A stretch of 64,000 bases of DNA from Bacillota bacterium (GTDB taxonomy: Bacteria; Bacillota; Clostridia; Lachnospirales; Lachnospiraceae), in the NCBI GenBank assembly GCA_023410575.1, contig JAEYPP010000031.1:1-64000 (forward strand), written 5' to 3'. Of the stretch, positions 1 through 7,950 are shown piece by piece. Position 1 is the first letter of the stretch. The number at the start of each line of letters is the position of its first letter. The translations under genes and the position numbers were made by a program. The notes below the pieces were generated by a model, which had not been told where the DNA came from, did no database searches, and saw only the letters and a list, made by a program, of their open reading frames with translations.

Positions 1-126
1 TTTATAAAGAATGTCCTTGGAAAGCATATGTTTGAAAATTATTTAAGAATTAAGAAAGAAGAGTGGAGACAATATCGCAGTCAAGTTGCTACATGGGAAT
101 TGGAGCAATACCTAGATCGCTATTAA
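1..126 (+). CDS. glnA: Glutamine synthetase, C-terminal end (partial)
   Basis: The window opens inside a gene whose last 41 codons are visible before a TAA. The residues include EEWRQYRSQVATWE and end in YLDRY. This matches the conserved C-terminal helix of type I glutamine synthetases (W..YR..V..WE...YL). GS condenses ammonia with glutamate using ATP. Only the tail is seen, so the subtype cannot be judged. The next gene, 36 nt downstream, encodes an ANTAR antiterminator; glnA followed by such a regulator is a known clostridial arrangement, which supports the call. Confidence 0.75.
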   Translation, partial: FIKNVLGKHMFENYLRIKKEEWRQYRSQVATWELEQYLDRY

Positions 127-162
127 TTAATTCAAAAAAATGAGCGATGGAGGTGGTCAAAT

Positions 163-705
163 GTGTTGAGTATAATCATAGCTTTCCCAAAGATTGAAGA
201 TGCTAATAATATTAAACTACTCTTAATTCGCAATGGCTATGAAGTCAACGCTACTTGTACTACTGGAGCTCAGGCAATAGCTATAGCCAATGAATTAGAT
301 GAAGGTATTGTCATTAGTGGATATCGACTTCCAGATATGCTCTATCGGGAACTTAATGGATATCTTCCACGAGGCTTCGAGATGTTATTAATAACTTCTG
401 CGCAGAGACTTTCACAATGTAGTGAGGGTAATGTTGTAAGCTTAGGTGTGCCAATAAAGGCACAGGACTTACTAAATACATTACAGATTATGACTTACAA
501 CAGTATGCGCAAAAAAAAGAGGGAACGAAACAAGCCGAGAGAACGTACTACAGAAGAACGAGAAATCGTACAAAAAGCAAAGATTGTACTTATGGAACGG
601 AATAAAATGTCGGAAGAAGAGGCGCATCGTTACATACAAAAAAACAGTATGGATAGTGGTACAAATCTAGTTGAAATGGCAGAGATGATACTACGTTTGA
701 TGTGA
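163..705 (+). CDS. ANTAR-domain antiterminator with a degenerate receiver (NasT/GlnR-like)
   Basis: This 180-residue protein has an N-terminal receiver-like fold (about 1-115), a basic linker (KKKRERNKPRERTTEE) and a C-terminal ANTAR three-helix RNA-binding domain (about 125-180; KAKIVLMERNKMSEEEAHRY). ANTAR proteins bind paired hexaloop hairpins in nascent RNA and prevent termination. The receiver looks inactive: where a phospho-acceptor Asp is expected (VLLD-x-RLPD) it reads VISGYRLPD, and the N-terminal acidic pair is absent. It follows glnA and probably regulates nitrogen genes without phosphorylation (inference). The start is GTG at 163 after GGAGGTGG; the ATG at 161 is out of frame and hits a stop at once. 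TTG at 166 is an alternative. Confidence 0.85.
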   Translation: MLSIIIAFPKIEDANNIKLLLIRNGYEVNATCTTGAQAIAIANELDEGIVISGYRLPDMLYRELNGYLPRGFEMLLITSAQRLSQCSEGNVVSLGVPIKAQDLLNTLQIMTYNSMRKKKRERNKPRERTTEEREIVQKAKIVLMERNKMSEEEAHRYIQKNSMDSGTNLVEMAEMILRLM

Positions 706-739
706 GTATTTATCATTAGCGATAAGTTTGGAGGCTAAT

Positions 740-1582
740 ATGATTAAGTTTACAAAGATGCAAGGTTGTGGAAATGACTATGTATACGTGAATTGCTTAA
801 AGGAAACCGTAAAGGATGCGAATGGATTGGCTAGAATCGTAAGTAATCGACACTTTGGTATTGGTTCGGACGGTTTAATTTTAATCAAGGAGTCGAAAAC
901 TTGCGATTTTACAATGCATATGTATAATGCGGATGGAACACAAGGTCAGATGTGTGGAAATGCAATCCGTTGTGTTGGTAAATATGTATATGATCATAAA
1001 ATGACAGAGAAGACGAAGTTAAGTATTGAAACTCTTGGAGGGATCAAATATCTGGATTTAACAGTTATGAATGGTAAAGTAACTATGGTTACAGTTGATA
1101 TGGGTGAGCCAATTTTAGAACCAGAGAAAATACCAATTGCAGTGGATGCCAATCACGTAATAGATATGCCAATCACTGTGTTAGGACGTGAATTTCGATT
1201 GACAGCAATCGGTGTTGGTAACCCACATGGAGTAGTATTTGTAGAAGACACGAAGAATTTTCCTATCGAAAAATATGGACCGCTATTCGAATGTCATTCC
1301 TTATTCCCTGAACGAGTTAACACGGAATTTGTTCAAGTAATTGACCGCAGAACGATAAATATGCGTGTTTGGGAACGTGGTTCTAATGAAACTTGGGCTT
1401 GTGGAACAGGAGCAACCTGTAGTGCATATGCAAGTATGTTAAATGGATATACAGAAGATGAAGTAACAGTTCATATGTTAGGTGGGGACTTAAAAATTCG
1501 TTATGATCGAGCAACCAATCATTTATTTATGACAGGGCCAGCTGTTGAAGTATTTGAGGGAACGATTGATCTCGATTTATAG
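740..1582 (+). CDS. dapF: Diaminopimelate epimerase
   Basis: Converts LL-diaminopimelate to meso-diaminopimelate, the precursor of lysine and of the peptidoglycan cross-link. It is 280 residues, a normal family length. The two catalytic cysteines are visible in MCGNAIRC (about residue 75) and ACGTGATC (about residue 218). The N-terminal signature FTKMQGCGNDYVY is complete. I start at ATG 740, 5 nt after GGAGG; an in-frame TTG at 728 lies upstream of that ribosome site. The gene is 12 nt upstream of dapL, so the pair is almost certainly co-transcribed and performs consecutive steps. Confidence 0.97.
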   Translation: MIKFTKMQGCGNDYVYVNCLKETVKDANGLARIVSNRHFGIGSDGLILIKESKTCDFTMHMYNADGTQGQMCGNAIRCVGKYVYDHKMTEKTKLSIETLGGIKYLDLTVMNGKVTMVTVDMGEPILEPEKIPIAVDANHVIDMPITVLGREFRLTAIGVGNPHGVVFVEDTKNFPIEKYGPLFECHSLFPERVNTEFVQVIDRRTINMRVWERGSNETWACGTGATCSAYASMLNGYTEDEVTVHMLGGDLKIRYDRATNHLFMTGPAVEVFEGTIDLDL

Positions 1583-1594
1583 AGGAGATGAGGC

Positions 1595-2809
1595 ATGTTT
1601 AAAGTAAATGATAATTATTTAAAGCTACAAGGAAGTTATCTTTTTTCTAATATCGGGAAAAAAGTGCGTGCATTTCAAGCAGAGAATCCAGAAAAAAGGA
1701 TTATTAGTCTAGGAATCGGAGATGTAACACAACCTTTAGCACCAAGCATTATTGAGGCAATTCATAAAGCTACCGATGAGATGTCAGTAACAGAGACATT
1801 CCATGGATATGCTCCAGATCTTGGATATGAATTTTTGCGTTCTGCAATTGCAAAGTTTGATTTTAAGACTAGAGGTGTTGAGATCGCTTTAGATGAGATA
1901 TTTATTAGCGATGGAGCGAAAAGTGATTCTGGAAATATCGGCGAAATTTTTTCTGTTGATAATAAAATTGCAGTTTGTGATCCAGTATATCCGGTTTATG
2001 TGGACTCGAACGTTATGGATGGCAGAGCCGGAGAGTATGATGCAATGACTGGTCACTGGAGTAATGTGATTTATATGCCATGTACAAAAGAGAATAATTT
2101 CGTTCCTCAGTTACCGACAGAAACTCCAGATATTATTTATCTTTGTTTTCCAAATAATCCTACGGGTTCGGCAATTACAAAAACAGAACTTCAACGCTGG
2201 GTGGATTATGCGAATAGCGTGAAAGCAGTCATCATTTATGATGCAGCTTATGAAGCATATATTAGTGAGGAGGAGTGCCCACATACAATCTATGAATGTG
2301 ATGGTGCTAAGACTTGTGCGATTGAGCTTCGAAGTTTTTCTAAAAATGCTGGTTTTACGGGAACAAGATTAGGGTATACGGTAATTCCAAAAGAATTAGT
2401 ATCCAATGGCGTAATGCTTAACAGCTTATGGGCAAGACGTCACGGTACAAAATATAATGGGGCCCCTTATATTATTCAAAGAGCAGGTGAAGCTGTTTAT
2501 TCAGTTGCTGGACAAAGGGAAACAAAAGCTCAGATTGCTTACTATATGAACAATGCAAAAGTAATTCGTGAGCAGTTACAATCCATGGGATATATGGTGT
2601 CTGGTGGAGTAAATGCACCATATATCTGGATGCAAACTCCAGATGGGATGAAAGCTTGGGATTTCTTTGATAATTTACTGACAAAAGCAAATGTGGTTGG
2701 AACCCCGGGTTCAGGCTTTGGTCCAAGTGGAGAGGGGTATTTTAGATTAACTGCTTTTGGTACTTACGAGAATACTTTGGAAGCATTAAAGCGAATAAAA
2801 GAGATGTGA
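1595..2809 (+). CDS. dapL: LL-diaminopimelate aminotransferase
   Basis: A PLP-dependent class I/II aminotransferase of 404 residues that makes LL-diaminopimelate from tetrahydrodipicolinate in one step, bypassing the succinyl/acetyl routes. Visible signatures are SLGIGDVTQPL near the N-terminus, CFPNNPTGSA before the cofactor Asp/Tyr region, and SFSKNAGFTGTRLGYT containing the Schiff-base Lys (about residue 250). The length and the text ISLGIGDVTQPL are typical of DapL rather than generic aspartate aminotransferases. AGAGGAGATGAGGC precedes the ATG. It is followed by an intrinsic terminator, so the operon probably ends here. Confidence 0.96.
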   Translation: MFKVNDNYLKLQGSYLFSNIGKKVRAFQAENPEKRIISLGIGDVTQPLAPSIIEAIHKATDEMSVTETFHGYAPDLGYEFLRSAIAKFDFKTRGVEIALDEIFISDGAKSDSGNIGEIFSVDNKIAVCDPVYPVYVDSNVMDGRAGEYDAMTGHWSNVIYMPCTKENNFVPQLPTETPDIIYLCFPNNPTGSAITKTELQRWVDYANSVKAVIIYDAAYEAYISEEECPHTIYECDGAKTCAIELRSFSKNAGFTGTRLGYTVIPKELVSNGVMLNSLWARRHGTKYNGAPYIIQRAGEAVYSVAGQRETKAQIAYYMNNAKVIREQLQSMGYMVSGGVNAPYIWMQTPDGMKAWDFFDNLLTKANVVGTPGSGFGPSGEGYFRLTAFGTYENTLEALKRIKEM

Positions 2810-2838
2810 CATAAGCCAATTACTAAAAAGTTTACCAC

Positions 2839-2880
2839 CCTATATAGGATAATGTAACACTAATTCTATATAGGTTTTTT
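2839..2880 (+). terminator. Intrinsic terminator of dapF-dapL
   Basis: Inverted repeat CCTATATAG (2839-2847) and CTATATAGG (2866-2874), followed by TTTTTT. It lies 30 nt after the dapL stop. Repeat R1 copy a starts directly at the end of its T-tract. Confidence 0.85.
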
Positions 2881-3024
2881 ATATATTAGGAAAGTTCTCA
2901 GAACTTCCTATTACATAAAAAAGCGTCCAAAAGAAAGGACGCAATTATGCACACAACCGCGTTAGGAAGATGTCGCTTACGCGACTGCGCTTGGCGCGAG
3001 TGGTTTGCAAGCAAAACACTTTGT
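2881..3024. repeat. Dispersed structured repeat R1, copy a
   Basis: A multi-hairpin intergenic repeat. Hairpin 1 is 2887-2910 (TAGGAA..TTCCTA), hairpin 2 is GCGTCC (2923-2928) with GGACGC (2937-2942), and hairpin 3 is GTCGC (2972-2976) with GCGAC (2981-2985). It ends with GCTTGGCGCGAG and a GCAAGCAAAACACTT tail. Related copies are at 6019, 13464, 33041, 40793 and 57447. It begins at the T-tract of the dapL terminator and holds no plausible gene. Confidence 0.85.
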
Positions 3025-3057
3025 TCTGTAAAATCTTATATCTTTTTATGAAATATT

Positions 3058-3066
3058 TGGTATAAT
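3058..3066 (+). promoter_or_regulatory. Extended -10 promoter of the LtaS-like gene
   Basis: TGGTATAAT: a perfect TATAAT with an upstream TGN extended -10 element, about 95 nt before the ATG at 3162. I see no good -35 box, which extended -10 promoters can do without. Confidence 0.55.
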
Positions 3067-3161
3067 AGATGTTGCATAAAACGTAGTATAGTAAGATAAT
3101 AATGAATGAGGTTATATCAGTAAATGTAAACTTAGGTATTGGAGTTGAGGAAGGATGACTT

Positions 3162-5636
3162 ATGCAAAAGCGTGATGCAGAAGAGATTCTAGAACTTGAG
3201 AGGGATGACTTAAATCACAGTGATATATTGGAAAAGAGGAAAGAGAAAGAGGATAGCAAGGAAATTGTAGAAAAACTTAAAATGCAAGAAGAGATAAAGC
3301 AAGAAGATCAAGAAGAGGAAAGGGAAAAAGAAGAGGAAAAGGAAAAAGAACAAGAAGAGATAAAGGAAGAAGAACATCAAGAACAAACGATAGAACATCA
3401 AGAAGTGACATTAGATAAAGAGCAAGATGAGTATACCATGATAAAAGGGGAAACATTCCCTTACAATACATATGAAAGTGAGATAGATGAAAGAGTGATA
3501 GATGAAAGTAATGAACAAAGGATGAAGCAAACAACAATTAACAGATGGAAAGAAAGATTATTAAGAGACAGAGAAGGCTTAGGAAATCATAAGAGTTTTA
3601 TTAGTATGATAATTTTTCCTTTCTTGTTTTGTTATTTAGAAATTGTGTTTCATTGTTTCGTATTTAAAGAGATAAATCGCAATCTTGTGTATCCAATCTT
3701 AATTGCAATCGCCACTGGATTATTAGTAGCAGCAGTCACAAGCCTGTTTTCAAGAAGAATTAATTGCTTAATTGGAATGATTTTCGTATCTGCTGTTTCC
3801 ATATGGTTTTGTGTGCAACTAGTATTTGAGCATATCTTTCAAACATTTTTAAGCTTATATAGTGTTGGACAGAATGGTGCAGACGTTTTAGAATTTTGGA
3901 AGGATGCTTTAGCTGCAATTATAGATAAGTTATTTGGTATTATTTTATTACTTCTTCCGATTGTCATAATAGCAATACTAATCAAAAAATTAAAATTACT
4001 ACAGAAACAACACCTAGCGTATGCTGGGATTAATGTAGGTGGAGCAATTCTTGTACACATTATATTTTTACTTTTCTTATTGCTACCTGGAAAAGCCGCA
4101 CATACTCCTTATGATTTATATCATAATGATTTTATTCAAGATTTAGGAATAGAGAAAATTGGAATCATAACAGCTACCAAAATCGATATAAAAAATGTAT
4201 TAATTGGAATGGATGACTTTCAGTTAGATGAGGATGCATTTTTATTAATTGACGAAATCATGATTTCACCTACAGTATTACCAACACCTCTTCCTGTTAC
4301 GAAAGCACCAGATGCGACTGCTACTCCATCTCCTACTCCAACACCAATTCCAATAGATACGTCGCCCAATGTATTAGAAATTGACTTTGATAAATTAGCA
4401 TCCGAAGCAGAAGATGAATCGATGGCTTCCTTGTTTCAATATTTTTCGAGTGTAACTCCGACCAATAAGAATGAATATACAGGAATGTTTGAGGGATATA
4501 ATCTGATATATCTTACCGCTGAGGGTTTCTCACCTTGGGCAGTTGATGAAGAAATAACACCGACTTTATATAAGTTAACACATTCTGGTTTTATGTTCGA
4601 GAATTTCTATAATCCAATATGGTGGACATCAACAAGTGATGGTGAATATGTGGGCTGTACTGGATTAATTCCGTCAGGAACTAATAGCATGGCAAAATCA
4701 GCAGATTGCGATATGCCTTTATGTTTGGGGTGGCAATTTAAGGAATTAGGATATGCAACAAGAGCCTACCATAACCATAGCTATAAATACTATCATCGTA
4801 ATTTAAGCCATCCTAATATGGGGTATGATTACAAAGGCGCAAAAGGTGGTGGCCTTGATATCGAGTTAACTTGGCCAGAGTCTGATCTTGAGATGATGGA
4901 AAAAACGATACCAGAGTATATCAACGATGAGCAGTTTCATACATATTATATGACAGTAAGTGGTCATATGGAATATACCTTTGTAGGTAATGCTATGGCA
5001 TTAAAAAATAAAGCTTATGTCGAAAACTTGCCATATTCGGATGAAAGCAAGGCATATATAGCATGCAACAAAGAGCTTGATTTAGCGTTGGAATATCTGA
5101 TTAAGGAACTTGATAAAGCGGGAGTATTAGATAAAACAGTCATTGCCTTAAGTTCTGATCACTATCCATATGGCTTAGCACATGATAAGATTGAGGAAAT
5201 TGCTGGACATAAAGTAGAAGAGAATTTTGAATTATATGAAAATTATTTTATTCTATGGAATTCAACATTGAAAGAGCCAATTGTCGTAGATAAGTACTGC
5301 TCGACCATTGATATTATGCCGACATTATATAATTTATTTGGAGTACCATATGATTCTAGACTATTTATGGGGCAAGATATTTTATCCGATGCACCTGCAT
5401 TGGTGATGACATCGAATCAGAGTTTTATCACGGATTATGTGAAATATAATTCTAAAACTGGTGATTGTGAGATGCTACAAGATATTGAGTTGCCTGAAAA
5501 TTATCTAAAGGGGTATATCTCTATAGTTAAGAATAAATTTAATGTATCCGGTACAATAATAAATAAAAATTTTTATTACGAATTATTACCATACTTAAAT
5601 CTAGTGACGTATGAGAAGCCAGTAATTAAGGAATAA
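3162..5636 (+). CDS. LtaS-like membrane sulfatase/phosphoglycerol transferase with a K/E-rich N-terminus
   Basis: An 824-residue polytopic membrane enzyme of the lipoteichoic acid synthase / phosphoglycerol transferase family. Residues 1-140 are cytoplasmic and extremely charged, with runs of Glu, Lys and Gln between about 25 and 85. About five membrane segments follow (150-310), then a Pro/Thr-rich linker (PTPLPVTKAPDATATPSPTP, about 375-395), then an extracellular alkaline-phosphatase-like domain. The probable nucleophile Thr is in WWTSTSDGEY. Metal-site text includes LTAEGFSPW near its start and SSDHYPYG near the C-terminus. Family members polymerise glycerol-phosphate onto lipid anchors; the exact polymer here is unknown. 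The acidic/basic N-terminal extension is unusual for LtaS. It is a single gene, and the start follows GAGGAAGG. Confidence 0.88.
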   Translation: MQKRDAEEILELERDDLNHSDILEKRKEKEDSKEIVEKLKMQEEIKQEDQEEEREKEEEKEKEQEEIKEEEHQEQTIEHQEVTLDKEQDEYTMIKGETFPYNTYESEIDERVIDESNEQRMKQTTINRWKERLLRDREGLGNHKSFISMIIFPFLFCYLEIVFHCFVFKEINRNLVYPILIAIATGLLVAAVTSLFSRRINCLIGMIFVSAVSIWFCVQLVFEHIFQTFLSLYSVGQNGADVLEFWKDALAAIIDKLFGIILLLLPIVIIAILIKKLKLLQKQHLAYAGINVGGAILVHIIFLLFLLLPGKAAHTPYDLYHNDFIQDLGIEKIGIITATKIDIKNVLIGMDDFQLDEDAFLLIDEIMISPTVLPTPLPVTKAPDATATPSPTPTPIPIDTSPNVLEIDFDKLASEAEDESMASLFQYFSSVTPTNKNEYTGMFEGYNLIYLTAEGFSPWAVDEEITPTLYKLTHSGFMFENFYNPIWWTSTSDGEYVGCTGLIPSGTNSMAKSADCDMPLCLGWQFKELGYATRAYHNHSYKYYHRNLSHPNMGYDYKGAKGGGLDIELTWPESDLEMMEKTIPEYINDEQFHTYYMTVSGHMEYTFVGNAMALKNKAYVENLPYSDESKAYIACNKELDLALEYLIKELDKAGVLDKTVIALSSDHYPYGLAHDKIEEIAGHKVEENFELYENYFILWNSTLKEPIVVDKYCSTIDIMPTLYNLFGVPYDSRLFMGQDILSDAPALVMTSNQSFITDYVKYNSKTGDCEMLQDIELPENYLKGYISIVKNKFNVSGTIINKNFYYELLPYLNLVTYEKPVIKE

Positions 5637-5698
5637 TACGTTGTAAATTTTAATGATGATATTTGTCATATAGTGACTAAAAGAAAATAAAAAAAATG

Positions 5699-5727
5699 TT
5701 GCACTTATTGGTATATAATGGTATGAT
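5699..5727 (+). promoter_or_regulatory. Promoter of the T-box/aspS-gatCAB transcript
   Basis: TTGCAC (5699-5704), 17 nt spacer, TATGAT (5722-5727), just upstream of the T-box leader. A TATAAT at 5714-5719 also exists but has no usable -35 at the proper distance. Confidence 0.5.
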
Positions 5728-5749
5728 GGCTAATCATAAGTTAAATATT

Positions 5750-6018
5750 TATAACAGCTATGAAAGAGACTTACATCGAAGAATGCATATAGTAACAGGA
5801 AGCACACGTCACCGACTGAGAGCGTGTACATGATGAATATTCGAAGGTAGGAACACTCTAGAGCTCATGAGTTGAACGTACGATTGAAGTAGGCTCATGC
5901 GTGATACGCGTTAAGTATGAAAGTGAAGAAACGACGTTGTTTCTTAACCTTGGGTGGTACCACGGGAATAATATCTCTCGTCCCGAATATGAAGGAATTC
6001 ATATTCGGGACTTTTTTT
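5750..6018 (+). promoter_or_regulatory. T-box riboswitch leader for aspS-gatCAB
   Basis: A tRNA-sensing leader. The highly conserved T-box is TGGGTGGTACCACGGG (5951-5966). The terminator is a 14-bp stem, 5980-5993 with 5998-6011, followed by a run of seven T. Upstream is a long Stem I region whose base pairs AGAG (5765-5768) with CTCT (5856-5859); an AGTA motif lies at 5791-5794. Directly 5' of the closing strand is GAAC (5851-5854), which contains overlapping Glu (GAA) and Asn (AAC) codons. This suits a non-discriminating AspRS plus amidotransferase operon. The specifier assignment is mine from inspection, not from a folding program. Uncharged tRNA would stabilise the antiterminator and turn the operon on. 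Confidence 0.93.
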
Positions 6019-6154
6019 ATATACTAGGAAATTCCCCAGAATTTCCTAGTATATAAAAAATGCTCCGTAGGATGCGCACTACGCTACGGCGCGGAACAAA
6101 AGTTGTGCTTGTAAAGTGTTGCTCGTGAGAGTGTGAGAAGCACACTTTTGTTCT
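6019..6154. repeat. Dispersed structured repeat R1, copy b
   Basis: Hairpin 1 is 6021-6034 with 6039-6052 (ACTAGGAAATTC/GAATTTCCTAGT), then a CTCCGTAGGATGCG segment, then TTGCTCGTGAGAGTGTG and a CTTTTGTTCT end. It starts directly at the T-tract of the T-box terminator and so lies between the riboswitch and aspS, inside the read-through transcript. Its 3' part matches copy f at 57447. Relative to copy d, the stem shows a compensated pair change (T6025-A6048 versus C33047-G33070). Confidence 0.85.
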
Positions 6155-6265
6155 TAGTTAAGAATATAATTCCTATAAATAAAAAGCACATCTTGTTGAA
6201 GAAACAAGGAATACTTCAACTTGAGTGTAGGTCACGTTTGCAAAATAAGAAAAGGAGGAAAAACG

Positions 6266-7609
6266 ATGGAATTTGTAACAGGTATCAAAGAAAGCAAGAC
6301 ACTATCAATTAGCGACATAGCTATTAGAAAGGGGGAACTTTCAGGTAATTGTGTAACAATGAATGGTGCAGTTCACACAATTCGCGATATGAGTGAAGTT
6401 ACATTCATCGTATTGCGTACCTTTGAAGGAATTGTACAATGTGTATTCAGTACACCAGTGGAAGGATTTTATATAAAGGATTTAAAAGAAGGTGCAACAT
6501 TGCAAGTCAGTGGTGAGGTACGTTTAGAAGAGCGTGCGCCTCATGGATTTGAAATTGTATTAACTAAGATTATCATCTTATCCACACCTGCACCTAATAC
6601 AATGATGCCATTACCAATCGCGAAAAGAAAATTAAGCACTTCACTTGAAACAAAACTTTCCCTTCGACCAGTAGCACTTCGTAACCTTAGAGAGCGAGCT
6701 ATTTTTAAGATTCAAGAAGGAATTGTAAGAGGATTTCGTGAATTTTTATTTTCGCAAAATTTTACTGAAATTCGTACTCCTAAGATTGTAGCTGGAAATG
6801 CTGAGGGTGGAGCTAATGTATTTAAATTAGAGTACTTTGGTAAAAAGGCATTCTTAGCACAGAGTCCACAATTTTATAAGCAGACAATGGTATGTGTTTA
6901 TGACCGAGTATTTGAAGCGGCACCTGTATTTCGTGCAGAAAAGCATAATACAACAAGACATCTAAACGAATATACGAGCCTTGATTTTGAGATGGGATAT
7001 ATTGATGGTTTTGAAGATATTATGGGAATGGAAGCAGCAATGTTAGATTATGTATTTCATTTCTTAGAAATTAATTATAGCAAGGAGATAGCAACCTTAG
7101 AAGTTAAGTTGCCAGATGCAAAAAAAATTCCTGCAGTACGATTTGATAAAGCAAAGGAACTCATAGCAGAAAAGTACAATCGAAAAATTAAAAACCCTTA
7201 CGATTTAGAACCGGAAGAAGAGGTACTAATTGGAAGATACTTCAAGGAAGAATTCGATAGTGATTTGGTATTTGTGACTCATTATCCATCTAAAAAACGT
7301 CCGTTTTACGCAATGGATGATCCAGAGAACAATAAGTTTACTCTCAGCTTTGATTTACTGTTTAAAGGAATGGAAATTACAACGGGTGGTCAAAGAATTC
7401 ATGATTACAATGAGCAAGTGAAAAAGATGGAAGCAAGGGGGATGGATCCAGCAGATTTCTCCAACTATTTGATGTGCCATAAACATGGCATGCCTCCACA
7501 TGGTGGATTAGGGATAGGGCTTGAGAGGCTTACAATGAAGCTATTAGATGAAAGTAATGTTAGAGAGACAACATTGTTTCCAAGAGATGTGACAAGATTA
7601 GAGCCATAG
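6266..7609 (+). CDS. aspS: Aspartyl-tRNA synthetase, archaeal-type, probably non-discriminating (Asp/Asn)
   Basis: A class IIb synthetase of 447 residues: an OB-fold anticodon domain (1-105), then the catalytic core. Class II motifs are visible as FRAEKHNTTRHLNEYTSLDFEM (motif 2 region) and GLGIGLERLTM (motif 3). The short length, with no bacterial GAD insertion, places it in the archaeal-type group. Many such bacterial enzymes aspartylate both tRNA-Asp and tRNA-Asn, giving Asp-tRNA-Asn for GatCAB to amidate. Its position before gatCAB under one T-box supports this role. The start is ATG 6266, after AAAGGAGG; in-frame upstream codons from 6221 have no ribosome site. Confidence 0.93.
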   Translation: MEFVTGIKESKTLSISDIAIRKGELSGNCVTMNGAVHTIRDMSEVTFIVLRTFEGIVQCVFSTPVEGFYIKDLKEGATLQVSGEVRLEERAPHGFEIVLTKIIILSTPAPNTMMPLPIAKRKLSTSLETKLSLRPVALRNLRERAIFKIQEGIVRGFREFLFSQNFTEIRTPKIVAGNAEGGANVFKLEYFGKKAFLAQSPQFYKQTMVCVYDRVFEAAPVFRAEKHNTTRHLNEYTSLDFEMGYIDGFEDIMGMEAAMLDYVFHFLEINYSKEIATLEVKLPDAKKIPAVRFDKAKELIAEKYNRKIKNPYDLEPEEEVLIGRYFKEEFDSDLVFVTHYPSKKRPFYAMDDPENNKFTLSFDLLFKGMEITTGGQRIHDYNEQVKKMEARGMDPADFSNYLMCHKHGMPPHGGLGIGLERLTMKLLDESNVRETTLFPRDVTRLEP

Positions 7610-7644
7610 AAATCATAGGTCGTTAGAGAAAGGAAGGATGTTAT

Positions 7645-7932
7645 ATGAACACTACAGACAATACAATAGAATATGTTTCTGCTTTAGCCAAATTAGAATT
7701 GTCAGTGCAAGAAAAGGAAAAAGCGAAAGCCGAGCTTTCTAAGATATTGGGGTTTATGGAAAAGATGAATGAATTAGATACAGAAACAATGGAACCTATG
7801 TCCCATGCATTTCCAATGAAAAATGTATTTCGAGAAGATGTAGTAACGAATGGAAATGATAGAGATAATCTTCTTAGCAATGCACCTGTAAAAAAAGATG
7901 GGGCCTTTATGGTTCCTAAGACTGTAGAATAG
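7645..7932 (+). CDS. gatC: Asp/Glu-tRNA amidotransferase subunit C
   Basis: A 95-residue small subunit that clamps GatA and stabilises the GatCAB complex. It has the family pattern of an N-terminal helix (IEYVSALAKLELSVQEKE), a central acidic helix (ILGFMEKMNELDTETMEPM) and a C-terminal tail containing REDVV and a KDGAFMVPKTVE end. It lies 35 nt after aspS and 18 nt before the gatA start, within one operon. The ribosome site is AAAGGAAGG before ATG 7645. Confidence 0.95.
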   Translation: MNTTDNTIEYVSALAKLELSVQEKEKAKAELSKILGFMEKMNELDTETMEPMSHAFPMKNVFREDVVTNGNDRDNLLSNAPVKKDGAFMVPKTVE

Positions 7933-7950
7933 GAGAAAGTGAGGATTTGC

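Noticed and set aside
3210..3537. Two minus-strand frames opposite the LtaS-like gene
   Set aside because: They are Phe/Leu-rich mirror translations of the Lys/Glu-rich coding repeat on the plus strand.
5874..5877. Second GAAC in the T-box leader as the specifier
   Set aside because: It lies after the likely end of Stem I (CTCT at 5856-5859), so the GAAC at 5851-5854 is the better candidate. This remains open until the leader is properly folded.
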